64,000 nucleotides of DNA from an uncultured Eubacteriales bacterium. GTDB lineage: Bacteria > Bacillota > Clostridia > Christensenellales > Borkfalkiaceae. Numbering within the stretch: position 1 is the stretch's first letter; each line of letters starts with the position of its first letter. The translations under genes were made by a program, and so were the position numbers. Of the stretch, positions 35,401 to 43,259 are shown piece by piece. Location: positions 248,001-312,000 of the forward strand of contig CATZMZ010000001.1 of assembly GCA_958421945.1 (NCBI GenBank), in the 5' to 3' direction. The notes below the pieces were generated by a model. That model worked only from the letters and a program-made list of their open reading frames with translations. It did not search any database and was not told the DNA's origin.

Positions 35401-35993
35401 CCCTTCGCGAGCGTTACGAAGAAATGACGATGCAAAAAGAGGACCTCGAAAAAGCCGAACGCGACCTTAAAGAGGCAATCGAGAAAATCAAGAGCGAAAT
35501 GCTTACGCAATTCGACGAGGGATTTAAAACGATAAGCGAAAATTTCCAGAAAATCTTTAAGGAATTATTCGGCGGCGGCAGGGCTATGTTGGAGCTTGAT
35601 TATTCTCAGGTAGACGACAAGCTCGAAGCGGGTATAGAAATCGTTGCCGAACCGCCGGGAAAGAAACTGCAAAAACTTTCATTGCTTTCGGGCGGAGAAA
35701 AGGCGCTTACCGCCATCGCAATTTTGTTCTCGATATTAAAGCTTCGTCCTATGCCGTTCTGCGTGCTTGACGAAATAGAAGCTGCGCTTGACGAAGCCAA
35801 CGTCGACAGATTCGCGAGATATTTAAAGAAATTCTCCGAGGAAACGCAGTTTATCGTTATCACGCACAGAAAGCCCACGATGGAGCTTGCGGACGCGTTA
35901 TTCGGCGTTACCATGCAGGAAAAGGGCGTCAGCAAAACGGTATCCGTTAAGCTTTCCGACGTTGAAAAAATAGAAAACGACATGCTTGCGTAA
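32400..35993 (+). CDS. smc: Chromosome segregation protein SMC
   Basis: Condensin ATPase. 1197 residues beginning with a GTG that overlaps the rnc stop. The head is split: Walker A GPNGCGKSNV at about residues 32-41, and the C-terminal signature LSLLSGGEKALTAIAI with Walker B VLDEIEAALDEAN near residue 1110-1130. In between lie two long coiled coils (about 170-500 and 670-1010) around a hinge with DGDVFSTQGAMTGG. Length is standard for Firmicutes (about 1185). Followed by ftsY after 89 bp. Confidence 0.96.
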   Translation: MNFEKVELYGFKSFADKAEIKFGNGITGIVGPNGCGKSNVADAIRWVLGEQSAKSLRGSNMQDVIFAGTQNRKSLSYCEVSLYFDNSNKMFSIDYNEVIITRKLFRSGESEYFINKQPARLKDIVDLLHECGIGKEGYTIIGQGKVEEIMSAKPEDRRMIFEEATGIAKFKTRKVESERKLDRTHENLVRYIDIISEIENQLGPLERQAEKAREFNELSEQLKFHELNTYIAKVDGVETAKGKIHEKIKGINEQTALRQSEMNDAQIEYDSIFSDISATDERLKKLNDELLEKRVGMEKASGDKRLFEQRISFFEGQIERAEQEIKNNEQLSAECEASVAQNEKELFESKNKLNKLSAQADDLNKRYVGLSQKIALGEELAQQNQKKIIESIETLSDFKMSEGAASIEKRNLTEKLEELNARIAELSAKREAEFSEKESVDKSIDELDRSIFDCKNRIEQKEEEVRNGNERVAAEDNKIYSVNSVITTLVTKDGFYRGLKENYEGYSASVKVLMNRAKENAEIRRRIKGVVAELIKSDKKYDVALETALAAAAQNVVTSDPDDARYLIEYLKTNKLGRVTFLPVSSVRPRVQSSDVTAALRERGALGVANKLVTYDAQFENVISNLLGNTLIVDTLENATAIAKKYRFAFKMVTLDGDVFSTQGAMTGGSRRQDAPGLLSGDRKIEDNAALLAAKREEMQALKDGKAKLEEKRDKAFEELGILNDVCNEKRRQLASEREKQSAIEKTLSELGREIENISELAEEVNKRLLKTSESIASISQGGQKIKEAQEKATSSADKHQQEYDALKKQRDELSEQSTLLQVEITELKARIGSITMDDERLRASIKEFKDANERLKESNENAAVMIEQLKRDEEKVTLSKEEQEHINSIREQIDKADEYKSALRDKLNKNGEKRDSLTEQLNVLSEKKHREEIELAKIDSDLENMGNNILEDYQETYETAVKFRQDGYDAAFGEAEIAKIRRKRSALGAINATAIDESKALRERYEEMTMQKEDLEKAERDLKEAIEKIKSEMLTQFDEGFKTISENFQKIFKELFGGGRAMLELDYSQVDDKLEAGIEIVAEPPGKKLQKLSLLSGGEKALTAIAILFSILKLRPMPFCVLDEIEAALDEANVDRFARYLKKFSEETQFIVITHRKPTMELADALFGVTMQEKGVSKTVSVKLSDVEKIENDMLA

Positions 35994-36082
35994 CACTTGT
36001 GCGGGCTGCTGAACGATACCCGACGTAAAGCGTTGATTGTTAAACGAAAGCGCGGGTTTTAATCAGGGATTATATTAATATT

Positions 36083-36979
36083 ATGGGATTTTTCGGTAAA
36101 TTAAAAAGCGTTCTGTCTAAAACGAGAGACGGCATAGCTAAAAAATTAAACGAGCTTTTCGCTAAAAACAAGCTCGGCGACGAGTTTTACGAAGATTTAG
36201 AGGATATTCTTATTTCCTCGGACGTTTCGGTTTCTACCGCAATGGAAATTATCGACGAAATTAAGGATACCGCCGTTAAGGAAAAGTGCAAGGATAAAGA
36301 TTACGTTATTCGGCTGCTTAAAGACGAGCTTTTCGATACGCTTAACTATGCGGACAAATTGCAAATTAAAACGCCTGCCGTTATTATGGTTATCGGCGTA
36401 AACGGTGTGGGAAAAACTACCAGCATCGGCAAGCTTGCCAACAAATTCGTTAAGGAAGGCAAAAGCGTTACCATTGCCGCGGCGGACACTTTCCGCGCCG
36501 CCGCTGCCGACCAGCTTACCGTTTGGGCGGACAGGGCAAAAGTGAGAATTATAAAACACGCGGAGGGGGCGGACGCTTCGGCGGTTGTTTTCGACGCGAT
36601 TTCTTCCGCGAAAGCCAAAAATACCGACGTGTTGATTATCGATACGGCGGGGCGGTTCCACGTTAAAGCCAACCTTATGGAAGAGCTTAAAAAAATGGAT
36701 AGAGTTATCAGGCGTGAATACCCGACGGCTAACTATTATAAACTTATCGTTTTAGACGCAACCACGGGGCAGAACGCTTCCTCGCAAGTACAGACTTTTA
36801 ACGAGGCGGTCGGCATTGACGGTATAATATTAACCAAGCTTGACGGCACTGCAAAGGGCGGATTTATCGTTTCCCTTTCTTACGAGGCGGAAATCCCCGT
36901 TTGTTTTGTCGGCACGGGTGAAAAAATCGACGATTTAGAGGACTTCGACGCGCGCGAATTTATAGAAGCCATGTTTTAA
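36083..36979 (+). CDS. ftsY: Signal recognition particle receptor FtsY
   Basis: SRP receptor GTPase at the membrane. The 298-residue protein lacks the long acidic A domain and starts directly with the N domain. The G domain shows GVNGVGKTTSIGKLA (G1), DTFRAAAADQL, DTAGRFHVKANLMEEL (G3), TKLDGTAKGG (G4) and GTGEKIDDLEDF at the end. Order rnc-smc-ftsY is standard; ffh does not follow here. Instead a strong terminator closes the unit and the phage-like cassette begins. Confidence 0.95.
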   Translation: MGFFGKLKSVLSKTRDGIAKKLNELFAKNKLGDEFYEDLEDILISSDVSVSTAMEIIDEIKDTAVKEKCKDKDYVIRLLKDELFDTLNYADKLQIKTPAVIMVIGVNGVGKTTSIGKLANKFVKEGKSVTIAAADTFRAAAADQLTVWADRAKVRIIKHAEGADASAVVFDAISSAKAKNTDVLIIDTAGRFHVKANLMEELKKMDRVIRREYPTANYYKLIVLDATTGQNASSQVQTFNEAVGIDGIILTKLDGTAKGGFIVSLSYEAEIPVCFVGTGEKIDDLEDFDAREFIEAMF

Positions 36980-37052
36980 GAACCCTAAATTTAGCACGAA
37001 AGCATAATTAAACCTACTATTTTAATACTGAATTTTAACGATACGAACCTAT

Positions 37053-37085
37053 ACGGGGGCGGCGAATTTTCGCCGCCCCCGTTTT
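37053..37085 (+). terminator. Strong terminator after ftsY
   Basis: ACGGGGGCGGCGAA (37053-37066) pairs with TTCGCCGCCCCCGT (37069-37082), then TTT. It isolates the following capsid cassette from the smc-ftsY transcript. Confidence 0.85.
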
Positions 37086-37159
37086 GTAGTATCTTTTAGC
37101 TAAAAACACACGCGACAAAAATTTTTTAAATTATTTTCTTTTTAAGCGTCGTAAAGTAC

Positions 37160-37188
37160 TTTTCAAACGGCGTTTCGGGTGTTACAAT
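37160..37188 (+). promoter_or_regulatory. Promoter of the capsid cassette
   Basis: TTTTCA (37160-37165), a 17-base spacer and TACAAT (37183-37188), with TGT just upstream as an extended -10. The -35 is weak (4 of 6). The style matches the rpsB, asnS and folT promoters of this genome. The terminase GTG lies 36 bases past it. Confidence 0.55.
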
Positions 37189-37224
37189 GCCCGCGATTTC
37201 CGAATTAACCGTGAGGAGTAAAAG

Positions 37225-38661
37225 GTGAGAGAGCTTGTCGAACGAATTAAAATTATAGAAAACGAAATTCGCCGCCGTGCGGACGGTAACGCGCTTTCTA
37301 AATATAATACGGGCGAAAAGGTCCACGAAAAGCAGTTGGCGTTCCACAAATGTCCCAAGAAAAACAGGTGGGTGTTCGGCGGCAACCGAAGCGGCAAAAC
37401 CGAGTGCGGCGCGGTCGAGGCGGTCTATATGGCGCGCGGAATTCACCCGTATCGCGAAAACCGCAAAAACGTGTTCGGTTGGGTGGTTTCTTTATCTTCG
37501 CAGGTTCAAAGGGACGTCGCGCAGGCTAAAATTCTGCATTACCTCGACCCGCGTTGGATTGACGACGTTATTATGAGTTCGGGTAAAAGAGAAAGTCCCG
37601 AATTCGGCGTTATCGACCAGTTAAGGATAAAAAACGTTTTCGGCGGAGTTTCGACGATAGGGTTTAAGTCGTGCGATCAGGGCAGAGAGAAATTTCAAGG
37701 CAGTTCGCTCGATTTCGTGTGGTTTGACGAAGAACCGCCGCAGGATATTTACGAAGAATGCCGCATGCGCGTGCTGGATAGATGCGGCGATATTTTCGGC
37801 ACGATGACTCCGCTTAAAGGGCTTACGTTTATTTACGACGAAATTTATCTGAACGCTAACGCGCAAGACGAGGTGTGGTACGAGTTTATGGAATGGGCGG
37901 ACAATCCGTACCTTAACGAAAAGGAGATAAACACGCTTACCAAAGCGTTGTCGGCGGAGCAGCTCGAAACGAGGCGTTACGGGCGGTTTAAGAGTGCGTC
38001 GGGGTTAGTGTATCCCGAATTCGACGAGAACGTCCACGTTATCGACCCGTTTCCCGTGCCGCGCGAATGGCAGGATATCGTTTCCATCGACCCCGGGCTT
38101 AACAATCCGCTTGCGGCTAACTGGTACTGCGTCGATTACGACGGAACGGTTTACGTCGTTGCGGAGCATTTCGAAGCGGAACGCGATATAAAATATCACG
38201 CCGAAAAAATAAGGCAAATAAGCGATTCGCTCGGGTGGAAGCGAGATTCGTACGGCAGGATTTCCGCACTTATCGATTCGGCGGCTAACCAAAAAACGCT
38301 TGCCGCGACGAGGTCGGTAACGGAGCTTTTCACAGACGAGGGTATCGCGGTTAATCCCAACGTAAACAAGGATTTATTCAGCGGAATAGAACGGGTGAAA
38401 GGTTATCTTTCGCCCGTAAACGGGAAGCCGCGGTTATACGTTTTCAAAAACTGCGTCAACCTTATCCGCGAGCTGAAAAATTATCGCTTCGGGAACGGCG
38501 ACGCGCCGAGAAAAACCGACGACCACGCTCTCGACGCGCTGCGTTATTATATAATGACGAAGCCTTCGCGCTCCTCGCCCGTTAAGGAGAAAAACGAAAT
38601 CCAAAAAGATAAGGAGAGATTGTTCAGAATAATACTTAATGAAAGAAAACGTTTTAAATGA
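37225..38661 (+). CDS. Phage terminase large subunit
   Basis: ATP-driven DNA-packaging motor with a headful nuclease. 478 residues from a GTG with GAGGAG eight bases upstream. The ATPase domain has Walker A GGNRSGKT (52-59), Walker B VWFDEE (165-170) and the coupling motif GTMTP (192-196). The C-terminal RNase H-like nuclease keeps its acidic residues: Asp289 in SIDPG, Asp351 in ALIDSA, and Asp432, Asp433 and Asp437 in TDDHALDALRYY. All catalytic residues are therefore intact, which argues against decay. No canonical small terminase precedes it. The next gene overlaps its end by 23 bp. Confidence 0.93.
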   Translation: MRELVERIKIIENEIRRRADGNALSKYNTGEKVHEKQLAFHKCPKKNRWVFGGNRSGKTECGAVEAVYMARGIHPYRENRKNVFGWVVSLSSQVQRDVAQAKILHYLDPRWIDDVIMSSGKRESPEFGVIDQLRIKNVFGGVSTIGFKSCDQGREKFQGSSLDFVWFDEEPPQDIYEECRMRVLDRCGDIFGTMTPLKGLTFIYDEIYLNANAQDEVWYEFMEWADNPYLNEKEINTLTKALSAEQLETRRYGRFKSASGLVYPEFDENVHVIDPFPVPREWQDIVSIDPGLNNPLAANWYCVDYDGTVYVVAEHFEAERDIKYHAEKIRQISDSLGWKRDSYGRISALIDSAANQKTLAATRSVTELFTDEGIAVNPNVNKDLFSGIERVKGYLSPVNGKPRLYVFKNCVNLIRELKNYRFGNGDAPRKTDDHALDALRYYIMTKPSRSSPVKEKNEIQKDKERLFRIILNERKRFK

Positions 38662-38992
38662 CGGCAAGGTTAAAGCCGCTCTCGTGAAAAAGGCACTCGG
38701 TTACGACGCAACCGAAATCGTCGAGGAATACGTAACCTGCGACGAGGGCGACGTTAAGCTTTCCAAAAAAAAGGTAACCAAAAAGAACGTTCCGCCGGAT
38801 ATGACCGCGCTTAAAATGCTTATCGAGGAAGACAGCGCGCCCGTTTTCGAAATGTCCGACGAGGAACTGCAAGCCGAAATGAACAGACTTTTACTTCTGC
38901 TTGAAAAAACGAATAAAAAAAAGGAGAATAAAATTGAAAAAACCCCCGACGGTTTTGAACAAAAACCAAAAAAACGAAAAAGACAAGTTTAA
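38639..38992 (+). CDS. Small basic protein, possible small-terminase relative
   Basis: 117 residues. The first half, KALGYDATEIVEEYV followed by KKKVTKKNVPPDMTALKMLIE, resembles the C-terminal part of small proteins next to terminase genes in clostridial phages, where VPPDxTA is frequent. A clear HTH domain is missing, and the gene lies after, not before, the large terminase. The C terminus is highly basic (KPKKRKRQV), as for DNA-binding tails. It overlaps the terminase by 23 bp and the portal start by 59 bp; GGAGAG lies unusually far upstream, so translation probably depends on coupling. Role as a DNA-recognition partner of the motor is inference. Confidence 0.5.
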   Translation: MKENVLNDGKVKAALVKKALGYDATEIVEEYVTCDEGDVKLSKKKVTKKNVPPDMTALKMLIEEDSAPVFEMSDEELQAEMNRLLLLLEKTNKKKENKIEKTPDGFEQKPKKRKRQV

Positions 38993-40817
38993 GGAGGACT
39001 TAATCGCGGACGTTAAAGCGGATTTTGCCGACAGACGCGCCGCCCGCCGCGAAATCGAGCGACAGTGGGAGCTTAATATGAATTTCATATCGGGCAATCA
39101 GTATTGCGGCGTAAACGCTCGCGGCGACCTTCAAAACGAGGACAGGGAATATTTCTGGCAGGGCAGAGAGGTTTATAACCATATCGCGCCCGTTATCGAA
39201 TCGCGGCTTGCGCGGTTTTCGCGCGTGTCGCCCGTGTTTTCCGTCCGACCGAGAACTGACGACGACGAGGACGTGAACGGCGCGAATCTTGCCGAAAAAC
39301 TACTCGTTTCGGCGTTCGAAAAATACGACCTCGACTCGCTCGTAAAAAAAGTTTCCGTGTGGAGCGAAACGTGCGGAACGGGCTTTTACAAGGTTATTTG
39401 GGATAACGACGGCGGCAACGTCGTAGGCGAGGCGAACGGAATCCCCGTGTATGAGGGCGACGTTAAAATCATAGCCGTTTCCCCGTTTGAAATTTTCCCC
39501 GACAGCATTTATAACGAGGAGCTTGACGAGTGTTTCAGCGTAATCCACGCGAGGGCTGTACCCATCCGCGAAATCCGCGAAAGGTACGGCGTATCTGTTG
39601 CGGGCGAAAACGTGGACGTGTATAAGTTATCCACGGACGGGACACGCGGCGAAAGCTGCGTTTCGGCATTGAAGAACGCGGCGGTCGTTATCGAAAAATA
39701 CGAAAAACCCTCTTCGGAATTCCCGAACGGCAGGCTTATCACCGTCGCGGGCGACGAGCTTTTGTATTACGGCGAGCTGCCTTATATTAACGGCAAAAAC
39801 GGCACGAGAAGCTTTCCTTTCGTAAAGCAGGACTGTTTAAAAAAGGCGGGTTCGTTTTTCGGCGGAAGCATAACCGAGCGGTTAATACCCGTACAGCGCG
39901 CGTTCAACGCGGTTAAAAACCGCAAGCACGAATTTCTCAACCGCCTTTCGATGGGGATAATGAAGGTCGAGGACGGCTCGGTGGACGTGGACGATTTAGA
40001 GTCGGAGGGTTTGCCTCCGGGAAAAGTTCTCGTTTACAGGCAAGGTTCTGCCGCGCCTGAAATGTTAAGCGGAATGAATATGCCGTCAGATTTTAACGAC
40101 GAAGAAGAAAGGCTTTTGTCGGAATTCGTCACGATAAGCGGCGTCGCGGAGGTTTCTTCCTCGATGTCTAACGCGCACGTTACCAGCGGTACTGCGCTTG
40201 AAATTCTTGTCGAGCAGGATAACGAACGACTTATAGTTTCGGCGGAAACGATAAGAAAATGTTATCTCGAAATCGCAAAGCAGACAATAAGGCTGTACTC
40301 GCAGTTTTCGGGCGGGTTAAGGGCGATAAAAATCCGCGATTCGTTCAATAAAACGCGCGTGATTTACGCAAACAAAACCGCGCTCGGCTCGGACGACGTG
40401 TATCTTGAAAACGAGAACGAGCTGTTATATTCGCACAGTCAGAAAAAAGAAATGATATTTAAGCTGTACCAGAGCGGATTGCTTACCGACGAATCGGGAA
40501 AGCTTCGCCCCGCGACCAAAGAAAAGGTGCTTTCGCTGTTAGGCTATAAGGATTTGGACTATCAGAAAGGCGTATCCGAAATGCAGAGCGAAAAAGCTCA
40601 ACGCGAAAACGCCATTGTCAGACAGCGCGAGCTTCATATCGAAGAGCCGGACGACGACAAAATACACGCGGACGAGCATATACGTTATATTTTAAGCGAA
40701 TACGAGGAGCTTGACGAAAACGAAAAGAAAAGGCTTTTCGCGCATCTTAAAGAACACAAGGACAGATTAAAACAAAACGCAAACTACGCGACGGCGGAAG
40801 TCGGCGCGAGTAAATAA
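38934..40817 (+). CDS. Phage portal protein, P22 type
   Basis: Forms the dodecameric ring through which DNA enters the capsid. I use the TTG at 38934, which has AAGGAG seven bases upstream; another TTG at 38901 lacks one. The 627 residues fit the large P22-like portal family (about 600-725): an N-terminal helical part with RQWELNMNFISGNQY, the wing with VSPFEIFPDS, and a crown/stem with TSGTALEILVEQDNERL near residue 420. The C-terminal helical part is rich in Glu and Lys (residues 540-615), like the barrel of P22 portal. The frame is intact. Confidence 0.85.
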   Translation: MKKPPTVLNKNQKNEKDKFKEDLIADVKADFADRRAARREIERQWELNMNFISGNQYCGVNARGDLQNEDREYFWQGREVYNHIAPVIESRLARFSRVSPVFSVRPRTDDDEDVNGANLAEKLLVSAFEKYDLDSLVKKVSVWSETCGTGFYKVIWDNDGGNVVGEANGIPVYEGDVKIIAVSPFEIFPDSIYNEELDECFSVIHARAVPIREIRERYGVSVAGENVDVYKLSTDGTRGESCVSALKNAAVVIEKYEKPSSEFPNGRLITVAGDELLYYGELPYINGKNGTRSFPFVKQDCLKKAGSFFGGSITERLIPVQRAFNAVKNRKHEFLNRLSMGIMKVEDGSVDVDDLESEGLPPGKVLVYRQGSAAPEMLSGMNMPSDFNDEEERLLSEFVTISGVAEVSSSMSNAHVTSGTALEILVEQDNERLIVSAETIRKCYLEIAKQTIRLYSQFSGGLRAIKIRDSFNKTRVIYANKTALGSDDVYLENENELLYSHSQKKEMIFKLYQSGLLTDESGKLRPATKEKVLSLLGYKDLDYQKGVSEMQSEKAQRENAIVRQRELHIEEPDDDKIHADEHIRYILSEYEELDENEKKRLFAHLKEHKDRLKQNANYATAEVGASK

Positions 40818-40835
40818 AAAGGAGAATATCGAATT

Positions 40836-41273
40836 ATGGAAAATCTTAACGTTGAACAAACGCAAACGGACACGGCGCACCCCGCGGAGGCGGAATCGGT
40901 TGTCGGCGCGCAGACCGAAAACGTCTCATACGGGAAGTTTAAGGACGCAGCCGCGCTGTTAAAAGCGTATAATTCCTTGCAGGCTGAATTTACCAAACGC
41001 TGTCAGCGGCTAAAAGAATTAGAGGTAGCGTCCGCCGCCGACAAGGCAGCCGCGGAAAACCCCGCCGCCCCGACGGAAGCAGCTCCGGCAGAAGTGCGAG
41101 GTATAACCGACGAGGAGAAAGAAAATTTCCTCAGAGACTACCTTAAAACCGTGCTGGACGCGAAGCCGAAAGCGATAGTTTTAGACGGCGGAGGCGTGGG
41201 CATAAAAACCCCTTCCGCCAAGCCGTCCACGGTAGAGGCTGCCGGAAAACTCGCAAAAGAGTTTTTCGGTTAA
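40836..41273 (+). CDS. Probable capsid scaffolding protein
   Basis: A 145-residue acidic protein between portal and coat, the place of the scaffold. The middle, YGKFKDAAALLKAYNSLQAE followed by FTKRCQRLKELE, is a motif shared by many small phage scaffolds. Ala/Pro/Glu-rich linker at 62-85. The C terminus (AAGKLAKEFFG) could be the coat-binding helix. It is half the length of P22 gp8 (303), so it would be a reduced scaffold. AAAGGAG lies 12 bases before the ATG. Confidence 0.7.
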   Translation: MENLNVEQTQTDTAHPAEAESVVGAQTENVSYGKFKDAAALLKAYNSLQAEFTKRCQRLKELEVASAADKAAAENPAAPTEAAPAEVRGITDEEKENFLRDYLKTVLDAKPKAIVLDGGGVGIKTPSAKPSTVEAAGKLAKEFFG

Positions 41274-41415
41274 TCTTTGCCGCAGGAAGGTGTTGCCCGT
41301 TAAAACCGTAAAAGCGGCTTTGACGCGGTGAAATTTTCGGGGAAACACCTCGAAAATAAACGAAAAACAACAAAAATAATAAAACCAACAAAACAATAAT
41401 AACAGGAGAATTATT

Positions 41416-42591
41416 ATGGCAGTAAATTTAACAAACGCCGACAAGGCGTTAAAAACCTATTATCTCGACGCGCTCTCGAAACAGCTTGACGAAGTGTCGC
41501 CCTTTTACGCGATGATAAAGAAAACGTCCAACAACGTTTTCGGCAAAGAGGTTAAGCAGCTCGTCAGTTTCGGTATTAACGGCGGAATCGGCGCGGGAAC
41601 GGAAGAGGGTAGTCTGCCCGCTTCAAACGGCAACAAATATCAGGAGTTTACCTCCACGCTTAAAAACCTTTACGGCACGATAGAAATTACCGATAAAGCG
41701 ATAAGGGCGTCCGAAAACAACGCGGGCGCGTTCGTAAATCTTTTGAACGCCGAAATGGACGGACTAGTTAAAGCGGGCGCGTTTAACCTCGGCAGAATGT
41801 TGTTCGGCGACGGTTCGGGCAAAATCGCCACCGTTACGAGCATTACCAAAGGAATCGTCGTGGTTGACAGCGTTCAGAATCTTAAAGAGGGCATGCTCGT
41901 CGATTTCAGGGCAGCCGATACGGGCGCGATTCTCGAAGGCTTCGGCGGCAGGGAAATAGAGATAGTCGACAGGATTTCCGTAGCGATTAAGATAAGCGGC
42001 ACTGCGCCCACTTCGACCACCGTTCCCGAAAATTCCATCATAACGGTACAAGGTTCTTACAACAACGAAATAACCGGTCTCGGTGCGATTTTCGGAACTT
42101 CGCCCACCCTTTACGGCGTTTCCAAAGCGACCAACCTGTGGCTTTCGCCGCAAATTACGAACAACGTCGGGAATATTTCCGAAATCGCCATGCAGAAAGC
42201 TCTCGATAAAATCGAAGAATACGGCGGCGAGGCATGCGATATAATCGTGTGTTCCTGGGGTGTTCGCCGCGCGCTTATCAAGCTTTTAGCGACGAATAAA
42301 CGCGTTCTCGACACCATGGAACTTGCCGGCGGATATAAGGCGTTAAGCTTTAACGGTATCCCCGTTGTTGCGGACAGATTCTGTCCCAAAGGGAACATGT
42401 ATTTCCTTAACACCAAGGACTTTACTTTAAATCAGCTTTGCGACTGGCAATGGCTCACTTCTGACGACGGAAGCGTGTTAAAGCAGGTTGCGGGCAAGCC
42501 CGTGTATACCGCCACGCTCGTTAAATACGCAGAACTTCTTTGTTCTCGTCCGTACGCGCAGGGCTTGCTTAAAGACATTGCCGAAGAATAA
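41416..42591 (+). CDS. Major capsid (coat) protein, HK97 fold
   Basis: The shell subunit. The 391-residue protein follows the scaffold after 142 bp and has its own strong AACAGGAG site. It begins with a short N-arm (NLTNADKALKTYYLDALSKQ) without a prohead protease target, continues through an E-loop-like GAGTEEGSLPAS and the spine helix region near LLNAEMDGLVKAGAFNL, and contains an inserted beta domain (about 150-220) before the A domain with GIPVVADRFCPKGNMY. There is no protease gene in the cassette, as in P22. A terminator follows directly, so this should be the most abundant product. Confidence 0.85.
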   Translation: MAVNLTNADKALKTYYLDALSKQLDEVSPFYAMIKKTSNNVFGKEVKQLVSFGINGGIGAGTEEGSLPASNGNKYQEFTSTLKNLYGTIEITDKAIRASENNAGAFVNLLNAEMDGLVKAGAFNLGRMLFGDGSGKIATVTSITKGIVVVDSVQNLKEGMLVDFRAADTGAILEGFGGREIEIVDRISVAIKISGTAPTSTTVPENSIITVQGSYNNEITGLGAIFGTSPTLYGVSKATNLWLSPQITNNVGNISEIAMQKALDKIEEYGGEACDIIVCSWGVRRALIKLLATNKRVLDTMELAGGYKALSFNGIPVVADRFCPKGNMYFLNTKDFTLNQLCDWQWLTSDDGSVLKQVAGKPVYTATLVKYAELLCSRPYAQGLLKDIAEE

Positions 42592-42633
42592 TAACGTTAT
42601 CGGCGACTGAAAATTTTTCTTATCGCAGCAGTT

Positions 42634-42671
42634 TCGCCGAACGCCGTTCGCGGCGTTCGGCGATATTTTTT
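42634..42671 (+). terminator. Internal terminator after the coat gene
   Basis: TCGCCGAACGCCG (42634-42646) pairs perfectly with CGGCGTTCGGCGA (42651-42663) around TTCG, then TATTTTTT. It lies within the cassette, between coat and adaptor genes, and would lower expression of the three following genes relative to the coat. Confidence 0.9.
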
Positions 42672-42698
42672 AAGCGCAAATTAAAGGAGGAATAAAAT

Positions 42699-43259
42699 AT
42701 GACCGTAAAAGAAACGATTAAGCTTGCCGCCATGCTTACGGGCGACGAGGCGGTGTCGAACGCGCTCGACCAAACTCAAACGACGAGCGACAAAGACGTT
42801 CTGGCGCGAATAGACCTTTTAACGAAGCTTTGCAATTTAGTTGTAAACGAGCTTTCGGCAAGCTATATCCCGTTAAAAACCACGCAGAACTTCAACACGT
42901 CCGACGGTAAAATCAAGTACGCCGACTTAAATGAAAACGCGGTTAAGATAACGGGCGTTTACGACGGCTACGGCAACAAACTCGCGCATACTTTATATAA
43001 CGAATATCTCACTACCGCGCGCGGCGTGGTAACCGTCGAATACGCTTATACCCCCGCAAACAAAGGGCTTACCGACCAAATCGGCTATACCGCAAGGGAG
43101 ATGTCGGTTTCCGTTCTCGCTTACGGCGTTGCGGCGGAATTTTGCCTTACGCAAGGCAGGTTTGACGAAGCCGTTATATGGCGCAAACGTTATTCGTCGG
43201 GCATAGAGGGGTTTTGTCTGCCCGAAAACAAACGGATTAAAAGGAGAGGGTGGCTATGA
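42699..43259 (+). CDS. Head-neck adaptor, P22 gp4-like by position
   Basis: 186 residues (P22 gp4: 166) in the gp4 position after coat. The first 55 residues are alpha-helical (VKETIKLAAMLTGDEAVSNAL followed by RIDLLTKLCNLVVNELS), then a beta part with TTQNFNTSDGKIKYADL and VYDGYGNKL, then a helical part, REMSVSVLAYGVAAEFCL, and a basic C terminus (KRIKRRGWL). This helix-beta-helix arrangement is usual in connector proteins that seal the portal. Its AAAGGAGG ribosome site is the best in the cassette. Similarity to gp4 itself cannot be verified here. Confidence 0.6.
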   Translation: MTVKETIKLAAMLTGDEAVSNALDQTQTTSDKDVLARIDLLTKLCNLVVNELSASYIPLKTTQNFNTSDGKIKYADLNENAVKITGVYDGYGNKLAHTLYNEYLTTARGVVTVEYAYTPANKGLTDQIGYTAREMSVSVLAYGVAAEFCLTQGRFDEAVIWRKRYSSGIEGFCLPENKRIKRRGWL

